This document shows, one piece after another, positions 1 to 9,240 of a DNA stretch of 64,000 bases. The DNA is from Marivivens sp. LCG002. GTDB lineage: Bacteria > Pseudomonadota > Alphaproteobacteria > Rhodobacterales > Rhodobacteraceae. The DNA lies in NCBI RefSeq assembly GCF_030264275.1, contig NZ_CP127165.1, positions 1,042,001-1,106,000 of the forward strand, given 5' to 3'. The notes under the pieces were generated by a model, which was not told where the DNA came from, ran no database searches, and was given only the letters and a program-made list of their open reading frames with translations. Each line of letters opens with the position of its first letter. The first letter of the stretch is position 1. The translations under genes and the position numbers were made by a program.

Positions 1-36
1 CGTGCCGACCCATTGGCGGGGCGGCCGCAAGTAATC

Positions 37-363
37 TTACATCGAGAAGGATGTTCCGCATCCGCAAGACGAGCTTGCGTTGGGATTGTCGATGGCAAAC
101 CGCGCGCCGATCAGCTCTTCGGTAAAGTCGATGGTCGCTCCAGCGAGAAACGGAAGCGAAACGCTGTCGATCACGACCTTTTCGCCATGTCCCTCAAGCA
201 CAAGATCGTCATCCTTGGGCTCATCAAGCGCGATCTCGTATTGGAACCCCGAGCATCCTCCACCTTCGACCGCGATGCGAAGCGCCTTGCCTTCGGAGGC
301 CGCGCCGATTTCGGTCAGGCGGGTAAAAGCGCGTTCGGTAACTGTCGGGGGAATCGTCAGCAT
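37..363 (-). CDS. erpA: Iron-sulfur cluster insertion protein ErpA (A-type carrier)
   Basis: A 108-residue HesB/IscA-family protein. The three cluster-ligating cysteines of A-type carriers are visible: C37 in GGGCSGF, and C100 and C102 in the C-terminal CGCGTSFS. This family accepts Fe-S clusters and passes them to apo-enzymes in the cytosol; the CGCG ending fits ErpA better than IscA. The start is ATG at 363. The frame is open further upstream (to 456), but that extension is non-homologous and would cross the promoter. The gene is divergent from dgt, with a good promoter in the 74-base gap. Only 36 bases lie beyond its stop before the window edge. Confidence 0.92.
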   Translation of the reverse strand: MLTIPPTVTERAFTRLTEIGAASEGKALRIAVEGGGCSGFQYEIALDEPKDDDLVLEGHGEKVVIDSVSLPFLAGATIDFTEELIGARFAIDNPNASSSCGCGTSFSM

Positions 364-393
364 TTTCAGGCCTATCGGTTGCAGCGTGCTTTG

Positions 394-423
394 ATTATAT
401 AAGAGGTAACAGGCAAACAACAA
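394..423 (-). promoter_or_regulatory. Probable sigma-70 promoter of erpA
   Basis: Read on the minus strand: TTGTTG (418-423), an 18-base spacer, then a perfect TATAAT (394-399). Transcription would begin near 387, giving a leader of roughly 24 bases before the erpA ATG at 363. The element lies in the divergent erpA/dgt gap. Seen by eye only. Confidence 0.5.
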
Positions 424-437
424 GACTGAGGCACAGC

Positions 438-1613
438 ATGACAGCCCGCTATGCAACGCGCGCAGAAGACGCCCGTGGACGGCTTTTCCCCGAAGAAGAG
501 AGCTTTTTCCGCTCGCCGTTCCAGCGTGACCGTGACCGCATCATCCACGCCAGTGCCTTTCGCCGTCTCAAGCACAAGACCCAAGTCTTTGTAGAGCACG
601 AAGGCGATTATTTCCGAACGCGCCTGACCCATTCGATCGAGGTCGCGCAGGTCGCCCGCACCATCGCGGGGGCGCTCGATCTCGATCAGTCGTTGACCGA
701 AGCGGTGGCGCTTGCCCATGATCTCGGGCACCCGCCGTTCGGACATACGGGCGAGGACGCTCTCGAAGAGTTGATGAGGCCCTATGGCGGCTTTGACCAC
801 AACGCGCAGGCCATCCGCATCGTCACCCATCTTGAACGGCACTATGCCGAATGGGACGGCTTGAACCTCACGTGGGAGACGCTTGAAGGCATCGCCAAGC
901 ACAACGGCCCTGTGACGGGCGATATTCCTTGGGCTTTGGCCGAATACAACAAGCGCCACGATCTGGAACTTGAAACCCACGCCAGCGCCGAGGCGCAAGT
1001 CGCCGCGCTCTCGGACGATATCGCCTATAACAACCACGACTTGCACGACGGGCTTCGGGCCGAGCTTTTCAGCACGGATGAACTCGCCGAGATGCCGATC
1101 CTTCACGACTGCTTTGCCGAGGTGGATCGCAAATACCCCGATCTCAACTATTACCGCCGCCGCCACGAGGCGCTGCGCCGCTTTTTCGGCATTCTGGTCG
1201 AGGATGTGATCAAGGTTTCGCGCCGCAATCTCGCCGATCTCGATCCGCGCTCGGTGGCCGATGTGCGTCACGCAGGGCGGATGATGATCCAGTTCAATCC
1301 CGACCTTTGGGAGGACTTGAAAGTCATCCGTAAGTTCCTGTTTTATCGGATGTATCGCGCCCCTTCGGTGGTGGAGATGCGCAAGCATGTGACCAGCGCG
1401 GTGCGCGATCTTTTCCCGCTTTTCATGGCGCACCCCGAGAACCTTCCCAAACAATGGCGCAAGGATGTTGCCGAAATTCGCAGCGAAGTGGAACTTGCAC
1501 GGATCGTTTCGGATTATATCGCAGGGATGACGGATCGTTTCGCAATTCAGGAGCATGCGCGTCTCACCGGATCGGATATTATCGAAAGGACACGCGTTAC
1601 AAATGGCGGTTGA
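438..1613 (+). CDS. dgt: Deoxyguanosinetriphosphate triphosphohydrolase-like protein (dGTPase family, HD domain)
   Basis: A 391-residue HD-domain phosphohydrolase. The metal-binding set is visible: H65 in LTHSIEV, H94-D95 in AHDLGHPPFGH, and a distal Asp in SDDIAYNNHD near residue 193. The family hydrolyses dNTPs (typically dGTP) to deoxynucleoside plus triphosphate, so it acts in cytosolic dNTP pool control. The length is that of the short dGTPase-like class common in alphaproteobacteria. In related genomes I expect argS directly downstream; here an antiporter gene overlaps its 3' end by 11 bases and argS lies about 3 kb further on. Confidence 0.93.
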   Translation: MTARYATRAEDARGRLFPEEESFFRSPFQRDRDRIIHASAFRRLKHKTQVFVEHEGDYFRTRLTHSIEVAQVARTIAGALDLDQSLTEAVALAHDLGHPPFGHTGEDALEELMRPYGGFDHNAQAIRIVTHLERHYAEWDGLNLTWETLEGIAKHNGPVTGDIPWALAEYNKRHDLELETHASAEAQVAALSDDIAYNNHDLHDGLRAELFSTDELAEMPILHDCFAEVDRKYPDLNYYRRRHEALRRFFGILVEDVIKVSRRNLADLDPRSVADVRHAGRMMIQFNPDLWEDLKVIRKFLFYRMYRAPSVVEMRKHVTSAVRDLFPLFMAHPENLPKQWRKDVAEIRSEVELARIVSDYIAGMTDRFAIQEHARLTGSDIIERTRVTNGG

Positions 1614-3453
1614 AGCAGCAAGCGGCGCACTGCCGACGGTCATGGCCTTTGCCTTGGTGGGGGCCTTGGGCGTGGGGTCACAGTGGCTTGCTTGGCGCTT
1701 GAGGATGCCCGCCATCGTTCTGATGCTGGTTGCGGGGGTCCTGATCGGCCCTGTCACGGGCGTTCTTGATCCCGCAAGGGATATCGGGCCGCTTCTGTCG
1801 CCGATGATTTCGGTGGCTGTGGCCATCATCCTGTTCGAAGGCGGTCTGACGCTCAATTTCCATACGCTCAAGGATCGCGCCAAGGGCGTGCGGCGGCTGG
1901 TTTTTGTCGGTGCACCCTTGGGGTGGCTCTTTTCGACGCTTGCCCTGCATTACGGCGCGGGTCTCGGATGGGAGCCCGCAGCGGTGTTCGGTGGCATCAT
2001 GATCGTCACGGGTCCGACGGTCATCGCGCCGCTCTTGCGTCAGGCGCGGCTGTCCAAACGTCCTGCAGCGCTGCTCCAATGGGAAGCCATCATCAATGAC
2101 CCGATCGGGGCTTTGGCGGCGGTCTTTGCCTTTGAATATGTGGTGGTGCGGCATACGGCAGTCAGCCCATCGGGTGCCGTCTTCGAACTCGGTCTCGGAA
2201 TCGCCATGGCGACGCTGCTCGGGCTTGCGGGTGGTTTCGGTCTCGTCCGCGCGTTCAAGGCGGGGCGCGTGCCCGAATACATGAAAGTCCCTGTCCTCTT
2301 CGCGATCCTGCTTTTGACCTTCGGGGTCTCGGATATGATGCTCCATGAAAGCGGGCTTCTGGCGGTGACGATCATGGGGATCGTGATCGCGAACTCCGAG
2401 CTTCCCTCCTACGAAGAGCTGCGGCGCTTCAAGGAACACGCGACGATCCTTCTTGTCTCGGGGGTTTTCATCCTTCTGGCGGCCAATCTCGATGTGGCGG
2501 CTTTGGGGGCGCTGGATTGGCGGGCTGCGGTCTTTGTGCTGGCCGTGATCCTGATCGCTCGTCCTGCGACGGTGTTTTTGTCGCTGATCGGGTCGGGCGT
2601 GCCCTTTCGCGAACAGCTTCTGGTGGCCTTCACAGGGCCGCGCGGTGTGGTTCTTGTCGCGGTTGCAGGTCTCTTCGGCGAGCGGTTGACAGAGCTTGGC
2701 ATCGAGGGCGGCGCGCTCGTCGGCCCGCTTGCTTTTGTGCTGGTGGCCGTGACGGTGGTGCTCCACGGCTTTACCCTAGGTCCTGTGGCTCGCGCGCTTG
2801 GCCTTACGGGCGGCGAGCGTCCGGGGGTCATCCTTGTGGGCGGCTCCACATGGTCGGTGCGTTTCGCAGAGGCGCTCGCGAAAGCCGATGTTCCAGTGCT
2901 TATGACCGACCCCAATCACGGCCATCTGCGCGAGGCCCGCAGTGCGGGTATCTCGACGTTCAGCGGTGATCTTTTGTCGGAGGCGGCAGAGGACCGGATC
3001 GAGCTCGTGAGCTATGCCACGATCGTCGCGGCGACCGATAACGATGCCTACAATACCCTTGTGGCGACCGACCTTGCCCCCGAATTCGGGCGCGACAACG
3101 TCTATCAGGTCACGCGCAGCAAAGGGGAAAGTGCGCGCCACTCGCTCCCCTCGACGCTCGGTGGGCGCGGGTTCGCGGGCGGCGAGACCTTCAACGGCCT
3201 TGCCCGAAAGATCGCGGAAGGATGGGCCTTTCGGGTGACCCGCCTGACCAAAGAATACACCCTTCTCGATTGGCAAGAAGCGCGTCCTGGGGCGCTCGTG
3301 GTCGCAGTGGTTTCAGCCTCGGGCGCGATCCGGCTTGTTACATCCAGCGAAGGGCTCAAAGCAGGCGAGGGCGCATTCATCATTTCGATGCTTCCGCCCG
3401 ACCTCGCCCAAGCGGTTGCCGAGGCCGACAAAGCAGCCAAGGAGCAAGACTGA
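1603..3453 (+). CDS. Cation:proton antiporter (Na+/H+ exchanger family) with C-terminal RCK/TrkA-N-like domain
   Basis: A 616-residue protein. About 400 residues of hydrophobic helices typical of a sodium/hydrogen exchanger come first (the ITGPTVIAPLLRQ and INDPIGALAAV regions match the family's conserved core). A cytosolic Rossmann-like domain follows from about residue 405. The ATG at 1603 is preferred over an open-frame start at 1555 because GAAAGGA lies 12 bases upstream and the N-terminus then opens directly into the first helix. The dinucleotide-binding loop reads VGGSTWS rather than GxGxxG, so the regulatory domain may not bind NAD(H) normally. It overlaps dgt by 11 bases and abuts a convergent gene with no gap. 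The transported ion cannot be told from sequence. Confidence 0.85.
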   Translation: MAVEAASGALPTVMAFALVGALGVGSQWLAWRLRMPAIVLMLVAGVLIGPVTGVLDPARDIGPLLSPMISVAVAIILFEGGLTLNFHTLKDRAKGVRRLVFVGAPLGWLFSTLALHYGAGLGWEPAAVFGGIMIVTGPTVIAPLLRQARLSKRPAALLQWEAIINDPIGALAAVFAFEYVVVRHTAVSPSGAVFELGLGIAMATLLGLAGGFGLVRAFKAGRVPEYMKVPVLFAILLLTFGVSDMMLHESGLLAVTIMGIVIANSELPSYEELRRFKEHATILLVSGVFILLAANLDVAALGALDWRAAVFVLAVILIARPATVFLSLIGSGVPFREQLLVAFTGPRGVVLVAVAGLFGERLTELGIEGGALVGPLAFVLVAVTVVLHGFTLGPVARALGLTGGERPGVILVGGSTWSVRFAEALAKADVPVLMTDPNHGHLREARSAGISTFSGDLLSEAAEDRIELVSYATIVAATDNDAYNTLVATDLAPEFGRDNVYQVTRSKGESARHSLPSTLGGRGFAGGETFNGLARKIAEGWAFRVTRLTKEYTLLDWQEARPGALVVAVVSASGAIRLVTSSEGLKAGEGAFIISMLPPDLAQAVAEADKAAKEQD

Positions 3454-4503
3454 TCAGGTCGCCCCGAGGCGGCGTTGCGGCAAAAAGAGCGCGTAAATGC
3501 CATAGAGGATGCACACACCCGTCAGCAGGACGCCCAAGAGGGTGAGGGGATGCATCGGAATATAGTTTCCGAGATCTTCGACGGTCGGGACCACCTCGGC
3601 CGAGCGCGCCCGCGACAAAGCAGGGAAAAACGTCAACAGTAGCCCGAAGGACAGAAGCGTCGCATGCGCCCATTGATCGCGGATGCTGAAGGATTTCCCG
3701 AGATAGATGATCAGCGATCCGAAAAAGGTCATGATCAAGAAACTGTTCTGGGTCAGATTGCGTGCCTCGACTGTGTAGATCGTTTCGGCCTGAAAGTTAC
3801 CGCTCTGGATCGAACCGAAGAGTTCGATCCCGAAGCTCGACACCATGAGAACCGCGACGCCGACGGTCATATGCGGCAGATCATTCTGATCTTCGTCCAG
3901 CGTTCGGATGAAGTAGAGCGCCAAAAGCCCGATACAGGGCACCACGAGGAAAATCTCGGCAGCGAAAACATCAACCGTCATATAGAGATAACTGTAAATC
4001 GCAAAAGAAAACGCGGTCATGATCGCGATGGCATAGGCCCCGATCTTGTAGACGCGATCACTACAGATCATCGCGGCCGATCCCAGAATGGTCAGCGAGA
4101 ACCCCATTGCGCGAAAGAACTCATTGGAGGTCAGAATATGACCTCTCATGCCCGACAAAGGGCTGTTGGGGAGCAAGTGATGGTCGATTTCAAGCCCCAG
4201 TTTCAGATAGGCAAGCACGATGCCTGTTGCTCCGAAATAATGGGCCAAGGGCGCTCCAAGCGACCGAGCGACATAACAGACAAACGCAGCGTTCAGCAAA
4301 AAGACGCAGGTTGCAAGATCTTCGGGCAAATGCACGATGAGATTGACGCCGTTTTGCGCGTCTTGTGGGGAAATGAGCCGCGCGAAGATGCTGTAACCGT
4401 CCGTGTTGAGCTCGATCACTTGGACGAGGCCGACAAAAGCGGTCAAAACACCGATAAGCACCAGATTGCAAAGAGCGAATAATCTCATAATTACAGTAAT
4501 CAT
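3454..4503 (-). CDS. Polytopic membrane protein of unknown function
   Basis: A 349-residue protein I do not recognise. About ten hydrophobic segments are visible (roughly residues 6-25, 62-80, 83-104, 131-150, 153-175, 178-198, 213-233, 254-270, 280-297, 322-343). Charged loops include an EIDHHL stretch after the third segment and RTLDEDQND after the sixth. There is no signature of a known transporter. Base composition looks richer in A+T than its neighbours, and codons such as ATA, AAA and TTC-poor runs stand out. It ends base-to-base against the antiporter and is divergent from argS. The first Met is at 4503; a second at 4488 is possible. It may be a late arrival in the dgt-argS interval. 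Confidence 0.75.
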   Translation of the reverse strand: MITVIMRLFALCNLVLIGVLTAFVGLVQVIELNTDGYSIFARLISPQDAQNGVNLIVHLPEDLATCVFLLNAAFVCYVARSLGAPLAHYFGATGIVLAYLKLGLEIDHHLLPNSPLSGMRGHILTSNEFFRAMGFSLTILGSAAMICSDRVYKIGAYAIAIMTAFSFAIYSYLYMTVDVFAAEIFLVVPCIGLLALYFIRTLDEDQNDLPHMTVGVAVLMVSSFGIELFGSIQSGNFQAETIYTVEARNLTQNSFLIMTFFGSLIIYLGKSFSIRDQWAHATLLSFGLLLTFFPALSRARSAEVVPTVEDLGNYIPMHPLTLLGVLLTGVCILYGIYALFLPQRRLGAT

Positions 4504-4590
4504 CCGTGATCAAATAAAACGCAAGTACTACAAGCGTTGACCTTATCGTAGGTCGTGCTAAACCCGCGGCAACCTCCAGAAAGTCGAAAT

Positions 4591-6333
4591 ATGAACCTTT
4601 TCTCAGATATCCGCTCTTTCGTTGTAACCTGCCTTGATGCTTTGGTTGCCGATGGCGTGCTGCCCGCCGGTCTTGATTATGCGAACGTTGCCGTCGAACC
4701 GCCCCGCGATGCTCTGCACGGGGATATGGCGACCAACGCAGCGATGGTGCTTTCCAAACCTGCCGGCCTCAAGCCACGCGACATCGCAGAGGCGCTTGTC
4801 GGCAAGCTTGTGGGCGATGCACGGATCGAAACCGCCGAAGTGGCGGGACCGGGTTTCATCAACCTGCGTCTGTCGAACGCACTCTGGCACGAGGTAGTTT
4901 CCAAGGCTCTGACAGATGCCTCCTTTGGTCGCTCGACCCTTGGTAGCGGCACAAAGGTTAACATCGAGTTTGTATCGGCTAACCCCACGGGGCCGATGCA
5001 TGTGGGCCATACGCGCGGCGCGGTGTTCGGTGACGCTCTGGCCAGCCTGCTGCAATACGCGGGTTATGACGTCACGCGGGAATATTACATCAACGATGGT
5101 GGCGCTCAGGTCGACGTACTGGCGCGCTCCGCTTATGAACGCTACCGCGAGGCGAACGGGCTGGAACCTGCCATTGCCGAAGGTCTCTATCCGGGCGATT
5201 ATCTGATCCCCGTGGGCCAGATGCTCAAGGACAAGTTCGGCGAGAGCCTTCTTGATAAGCCCGAAAGCGAATGGCTCGAGACAGTTCGCGAGCTTTCGAC
5301 ATCTGCCATGATGGACATGATCCGCGAGGATCTTGCGCTTTTGGGCGTCAAAATGGATGTCTTTTCTTCGGAAAAGGCGCTCTATGGAACGGGTAAGATC
5401 GAAGGCGCGATCGAACAGTTGCGCGGCGATGGTCTCATCTACGAAGGCGTGCTCGAGCCGCCCAAGGGCAAAACGCCAGAAGATTGGGAGCCGCGCGAAC
5501 AGACGCTCTTTAAATCGAGCGAGCATGGCGACGACGTCGACCGTCCCGTCAAGAAATCGGATGGCTCATGGACCTATTTCGCGCCCGACATCGCCTATCA
5601 CTATGACAAGTGCCAGCGCGGCTTTGACCAGCTGATCGACGTTTTCGGTGCCGACCACGGCGGCTATGTCAAACGGATGAAAGCGGCGGTTTCGGCGCTC
5701 TCGAACAACCGCGTGCCGCTCGATATCAAGCTGATCCAGCTCGTTAAGCTCTTCAAGAACGGCGAGCCTTTCAAGATGTCCAAGCGGGCAGGGACCTTTG
5801 TCACCCTGCGCGATGTGGTCGAACAGGCAGGCGCAGATGTGACCCGTTTCCACATGCTCACCCGCAAGAACGATGCGCCGCTGGATTTCGACTTTGACAA
5901 GGTGCTGGAGCAATCCAAGGACAACCCCGTCTTTTATGTCCAATACGCAAGTGCGCGTGTACATTCCGTGATGCGCAAGGCGACCGAGGTGGGCATGGAT
6001 GTGTCCGATGCGGTTCTGGCGGGCGTCGATCTGTCGTCGCTCACCCACGAGGCCGAGATCAACGTCGCCAAGAAGCTTGCCGAATGGCCGCGTCTGGTGG
6101 AAATCGCCGCCCGCGGGCACGAGCCGCATCGTATCGCGTTCTACTTGTATGAGCTCGCGTCCGATTTCCACGGTCTTTGGAACCGCGGCAACGACGATCC
6201 GTCGCTCCGCTTCTTCCAAGAGGACGATCAAGCAACAACTTTGGTCAAAATTGCACTCATTCGTGCTGTTTCCATTGTTATTTCGCACGGTCTGGGTATC
6301 TTGGGCGTAACTCCGGCCAAAGAGATGCGCTAA
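4591..6333 (+). CDS. argS: Arginyl-tRNA synthetase
   Basis: A 580-residue class I aminoacyl-tRNA synthetase that charges tRNA-Arg. The HIGH-equivalent HVGH is at residues 137-140 ([10 protein letters not shown]), and the KMSKS-equivalent FKMSKRAG is near 393. The N-terminal additional domain and C-terminal anticodon domain (DALRP type) are full length. The start is ATG 4591 (MNLFSDIR), the usual N-terminus of the family; the upstream frame from 4555 is not conserved-looking. TTGACC at 4537-4542 may be a -35 element. The last ~100 bases use markedly more A/T-ending codons than the rest of the gene. The SPOR protein gene follows. Confidence 0.97.
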   Translation: MNLFSDIRSFVVTCLDALVADGVLPAGLDYANVAVEPPRDALHGDMATNAAMVLSKPAGLKPRDIAEALVGKLVGDARIETAEVAGPGFINLRLSNALWHEVVSKALTDASFGRSTLGSGTKVNIEFVSANPTGPMHVGHTRGAVFGDALASLLQYAGYDVTREYYINDGGAQVDVLARSAYERYREANGLEPAIAEGLYPGDYLIPVGQMLKDKFGESLLDKPESEWLETVRELSTSAMMDMIREDLALLGVKMDVFSSEKALYGTGKIEGAIEQLRGDGLIYEGVLEPPKGKTPEDWEPREQTLFKSSEHGDDVDRPVKKSDGSWTYFAPDIAYHYDKCQRGFDQLIDVFGADHGGYVKRMKAAVSALSNNRVPLDIKLIQLVKLFKNGEPFKMSKRAGTFVTLRDVVEQAGADVTRFHMLTRKNDAPLDFDFDKVLEQSKDNPVFYVQYASARVHSVMRKATEVGMDVSDAVLAGVDLSSLTHEAEINVAKKLAEWPRLVEIAARGHEPHRIAFYLYELASDFHGLWNRGNDDPSLRFFQEDDQATTLVKIALIRAVSIVISHGLGILGVTPAKEMR

Positions 6334-6409
6334 AGCGCACGCTGCTGCCGGATATCGAGGCAACGCAAGAAACCAGCCGCGAGGAATGCGCGGCGGCAGT
6401 GAGGCGAAA

Positions 6410-7453
6410 ATGGCAGACTACACTCAAGGGTATGCGGGAACGCGTGCCCCTTATAGCGCAGGTAAACTTGTTCACTTTGCAGGAGCGGCAGTCTCACTCG
6501 GGCTGATCGTCGGCATCGGTGTATGGGGCTACAAGCTTGTGATGCGGGATGTCTCGGGCATTCCCGTGGTGCGTGCCATCGAAGGTCCGATGCGGCTTTC
6601 GCCCGAAAACCCCGGTGGCGAGATTGCGTCCAACGTCGGTCTTGCGGTCAATGCCGTGGCAGCCGAAGGCGGCGCTGCTGCTCCCGAAGATTCCGAAGTG
6701 CTCGTCCTTGCGCCGCCCGTTGTGTCGCTCTCGCAAGAGGATCTCGAGGTTCAATCCACAGCAGAAGCTGGCGAGGTTGTCGCCGCCGTTGCCAATGATG
6801 CCCCGATGCCTGAACGCGTTGAGCCCTCTTCGGTCGATGCGGCGAGCGCCGTTGCGCCGTCGCAGATGACCGCCGCGATCGAGGAACCCCAAGCCGCGCC
6901 GATGGTCGAAGCGTCATCCGATGCGCCTTTGACACCCGAACAGATTCTCGCCCTTGCCGATCAGCTCGCTGCCGGCGCTGTGACCATCGACGCAGCCGAG
7001 GTCGAGGCGATCCCCGCGAAAACCTCGGTCAACGGCGTCTCGTCCGAGTTCATCGCCGACATCGTTCCCGCCAGCGTTCCCGGTGTCGCCTCTTCGCTGC
7101 GTCCGATTTTGCGCCCCCGCACGGCGGCTCCTGCTGCGCCTGTGGTTCAGGCCTCGGTCTCCGTGCCCACCGATGCAAGCGTCACGACCGAGGCTTTGCC
7201 CGTCGGGACAAACCTTGTGCAGCTCGGTGCCTATGAAAGCCCCGAGATCGCCGCTCAGGAGTGGGTGCGCTTCAATGGCCGTTTCTCGGATTTTATGGCG
7301 GGCAAGGACCGCGTGATCCAAGAAGCAGAACGCGGCGGCAAGACCTTCTTCCGTTTGCGGGCCAAGGGTTTTACCGACATCGCGGACGCGCGCCGCTTCT
7401 GCGCCGCTCTGATGGCCGAGGGCACCGACTGCGTTCCCGTCGTGGTGCGATAA
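6410..7453 (+). CDS. SPOR domain-containing membrane protein
   Basis: A 347-residue protein with one N-terminal transmembrane segment (about residues 20-45). A long Ala/Val/Glu/Pro-rich periplasmic linker (about 60-255) follows, then a C-terminal SPOR fold (about 265-347, GTNLVQLGAYES to CVPVVVR) of the type that binds denuded septal peptidoglycan glycans. ATG 6410 is preferred over 6386 because GAGG lies just upstream. It sits between argS and nagZ, the usual place for this gene in Rhodobacteraceae, and nagZ starts immediately after its stop codon. This links it to cell-wall remodelling at division. The linker is low complexity and will not align well. Confidence 0.85.
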   Translation: MADYTQGYAGTRAPYSAGKLVHFAGAAVSLGLIVGIGVWGYKLVMRDVSGIPVVRAIEGPMRLSPENPGGEIASNVGLAVNAVAAEGGAAAPEDSEVLVLAPPVVSLSQEDLEVQSTAEAGEVVAAVANDAPMPERVEPSSVDAASAVAPSQMTAAIEEPQAAPMVEASSDAPLTPEQILALADQLAAGAVTIDAAEVEAIPAKTSVNGVSSEFIADIVPASVPGVASSLRPILRPRTAAPAAPVVQASVSVPTDASVTTEALPVGTNLVQLGAYESPEIAAQEWVRFNGRFSDFMAGKDRVIQEAERGGKTFFRLRAKGFTDIADARRFCAALMAEGTDCVPVVVR

Positions 7454-8446
7454 GTGCCAAAGGGCGCGTTCATCTTTGGATGCGAAGGACCTGAACTCTC
7501 CGCATGGGAAAAGGCGTTCTTTCGGGACGCCCAGCCTTGGGGGTTCATTCTGTTTGCGCGCAATATCGTCGAGCCTGAGCAGCTCATCCGCCTGACCCGC
7601 GATCTGCGCGAGGCGGTGGGCTGGAACGCCCCTATTCTCATTGATCAAGAGGGCGGACGGGTCCAGCGGATGCGCGCCCCGCACTGGCGCGAGTTTCTTC
7701 CTGCTTTGGACCAGATGCGGCTTGCGCGTGATCCGATGCGGGCGCAGTGGGTGCGCAACCGTTTGATTGCGAACGATCTTTCGAGCGTTGGGATCGATGT
7801 GAACTGTGCGCCGTTGGCCGATCTCACCGAATCCGAGACCCATCCCGTTCTTCTCAACCGTCTTTACGGCGGCGATGTCGAGACTGTGGTTGCAGCCGCG
7901 CGGCAGTGCGCCGATGCCTTTCTTGCGGGCGGGGTTCTTCCGATCCTGAAACATATTCCCGGCTATGGGCGGGCGTCGGTGGACAGCCACAAGGCGCTTC
8001 CGTCCGTGAGCATTCCACGTGCCGAACTTTTCGAACGCGACTTTGCGCCGTTCATAGCGCTGAACGACTTGGCCATGGGAATGACAGCGCATATCGTGTT
8101 TTCGGACATCGACCCCGAAGCGCCCGCGACCACTTCTCCCCGCATGATGACCCTGATCCGCGAGGAAATCGGTTTTGGCGGGTTGATCATGACCGATGAT
8201 ATTTCGATGGAGGCGCTTTCGGGCAGTGTCGAGGAACGGGGTGTCGCCGCTCTTCGCGCAGGATGTGATCTTGTGCTCCACTGCAACGGCGAACGCGCAG
8301 ATATGGAAGCAATCGCTAGGACCTGCGGCAGCCTCTCCGCTGCGGGGCAGGATCGTGCAGAATACGCGCTCTCGCAGCGTAGACCACCCGAAACGGTTGA
8401 CATAAAGGCGCTTGAAGCGGAACTTGAAGCGCTTTTGGTGCGGTGA
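7454..8446 (+). CDS. nagZ: Beta-N-acetylhexosaminidase NagZ (GH3)
   Basis: A 330-residue single-domain GH3 enzyme of cytosolic peptidoglycan recycling. It removes N-acetylglucosamine from GlcNAc-anhydroMurNAc peptides. The signature loop KHIPGYGRASVDSH and the nucleophile Asp in LIMTDDISMEAL are present, as is the substrate-binding IDQEGGRVQRM stretch. The start is GTG at 7454, the base after the SPOR gene's TAA, so translation is probably coupled. scpA follows with essentially no gap. Confidence 0.95.
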   Translation: MPKGAFIFGCEGPELSAWEKAFFRDAQPWGFILFARNIVEPEQLIRLTRDLREAVGWNAPILIDQEGGRVQRMRAPHWREFLPALDQMRLARDPMRAQWVRNRLIANDLSSVGIDVNCAPLADLTESETHPVLLNRLYGGDVETVVAAARQCADAFLAGGVLPILKHIPGYGRASVDSHKALPSVSIPRAELFERDFAPFIALNDLAMGMTAHIVFSDIDPEAPATTSPRMMTLIREEIGFGGLIMTDDISMEALSGSVEERGVAALRAGCDLVLHCNGERADMEAIARTCGSLSAAGQDRAEYALSQRRPPETVDIKALEAELEALLVR

Positions 8447-8451
8447 GGGGT

Positions 8452-9240
8452 ATGGAAGAGGACCTGTTCCACGAAGACAAGATGAGCGTCAGCGAACGGC
8501 TTGCCGCCGAGGCGCTTATTGTGGACGTGGGTGCATTCGAAGGCCCTCTCGACCTTCTCCTGACGCTGAGCCGCACCCAAAAGGTGGACCTGCGCCAAAT
8601 CTCGATCCTTGCCCTTGCCGAGCAATATCTGTCCTTTGTGGAAAAGGCCAAAGAGCTACGGCTCGAACTTGCCGCCGATTATCTTGTGATGGCGGCTTGG
8701 CTTGCCTTCCTGAAATCGCGTCTCCTCTTGCCGCCCGACCCCGAAGAAGAGGGGCCATCGGGCGAAGAGCTTGCCGCACACCTTGCCTTCCAGCTTGAAC
8801 GGCTTCAGGCCATGCGCGAACAAGCGGCCAAGCTGATGGCGCGGGACCAGAAGGGACGCGATTTCTTTGTGCGCGGCTTGGGCGAGAATGTCGAGCGCGT
8901 GCGCAAGACGCGCTATACCGCAACACTCCTTGATCTCATGCAGGGCTATGCGCGTATCCGCACCAAGGATGAGTTCCGCCCCTTTGTGCTTGACCGCGAA
9001 GCGGTGTTCACGATGGAGCAAGCGCTCGAGCGTATGCGCGGCATGATCGGCTTTACGGGCGATTGGGTCGAGATCGCGGCCTTTTTGCCCGAAGGCTGGC
9101 ACAGGGACAAAGTCCGCCGCCGTTCGTCGACTGCGGCAACCTTTGCCGCTTCGCTCGAACTGGTCAAGGAAGGTCTGGCCGACATCCGCCAGTCCGAATT
9201 GTTCGCGCCCATCCAGATACGACCGAGAAAGAGGGATTGA
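8452..9240 (+). CDS. scpA: Segregation and condensation protein A
   Basis: A 262-residue kleisin that bridges SMC heads in the bacterial condensin complex. The hallmark FEGPLDLLLTL is near residue 25-35, followed by the LAEQYLSFV helix and a C-terminal winged-helix region. Two starts are possible: ATG 8452, or GTG 8443 overlapping the nagZ stop (GTGA). The G-rich tract at 8442-8450 would serve a slightly later ATG better, so the exact start is unsure by a few codons. The stop overlaps the scpB start (ATGA-type). Confidence 0.93.
   Translation: MEEDLFHEDKMSVSERLAAEALIVDVGAFEGPLDLLLTLSRTQKVDLRQISILALAEQYLSFVEKAKELRLELAADYLVMAAWLAFLKSRLLLPPDPEEEGPSGEELAAHLAFQLERLQAMREQAAKLMARDQKGRDFFVRGLGENVERVRKTRYTATLLDLMQGYARIRTKDEFRPFVLDREAVFTMEQALERMRGMIGFTGDWVEIAAFLPEGWHRDKVRRRSSTAATFAASLELVKEGLADIRQSELFAPIQIRPRKRD

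Noticed and set aside
1-36. Search for the end of another gene at the left edge
   Set aside because: Only 36 bases beyond the erpA stop; too short to call anything.
372-1883. 503-codon minus-strand frame
   Set aside because: Shadow of dgt and the antiporter; would also cross the erpA promoter.
6341-6402. Long-range complementarity CTGCTGCCG / CGGCGGCAG between argS and the SPOR gene
   Set aside because: Loop of over 30 bases and GC-rich background; likely chance.
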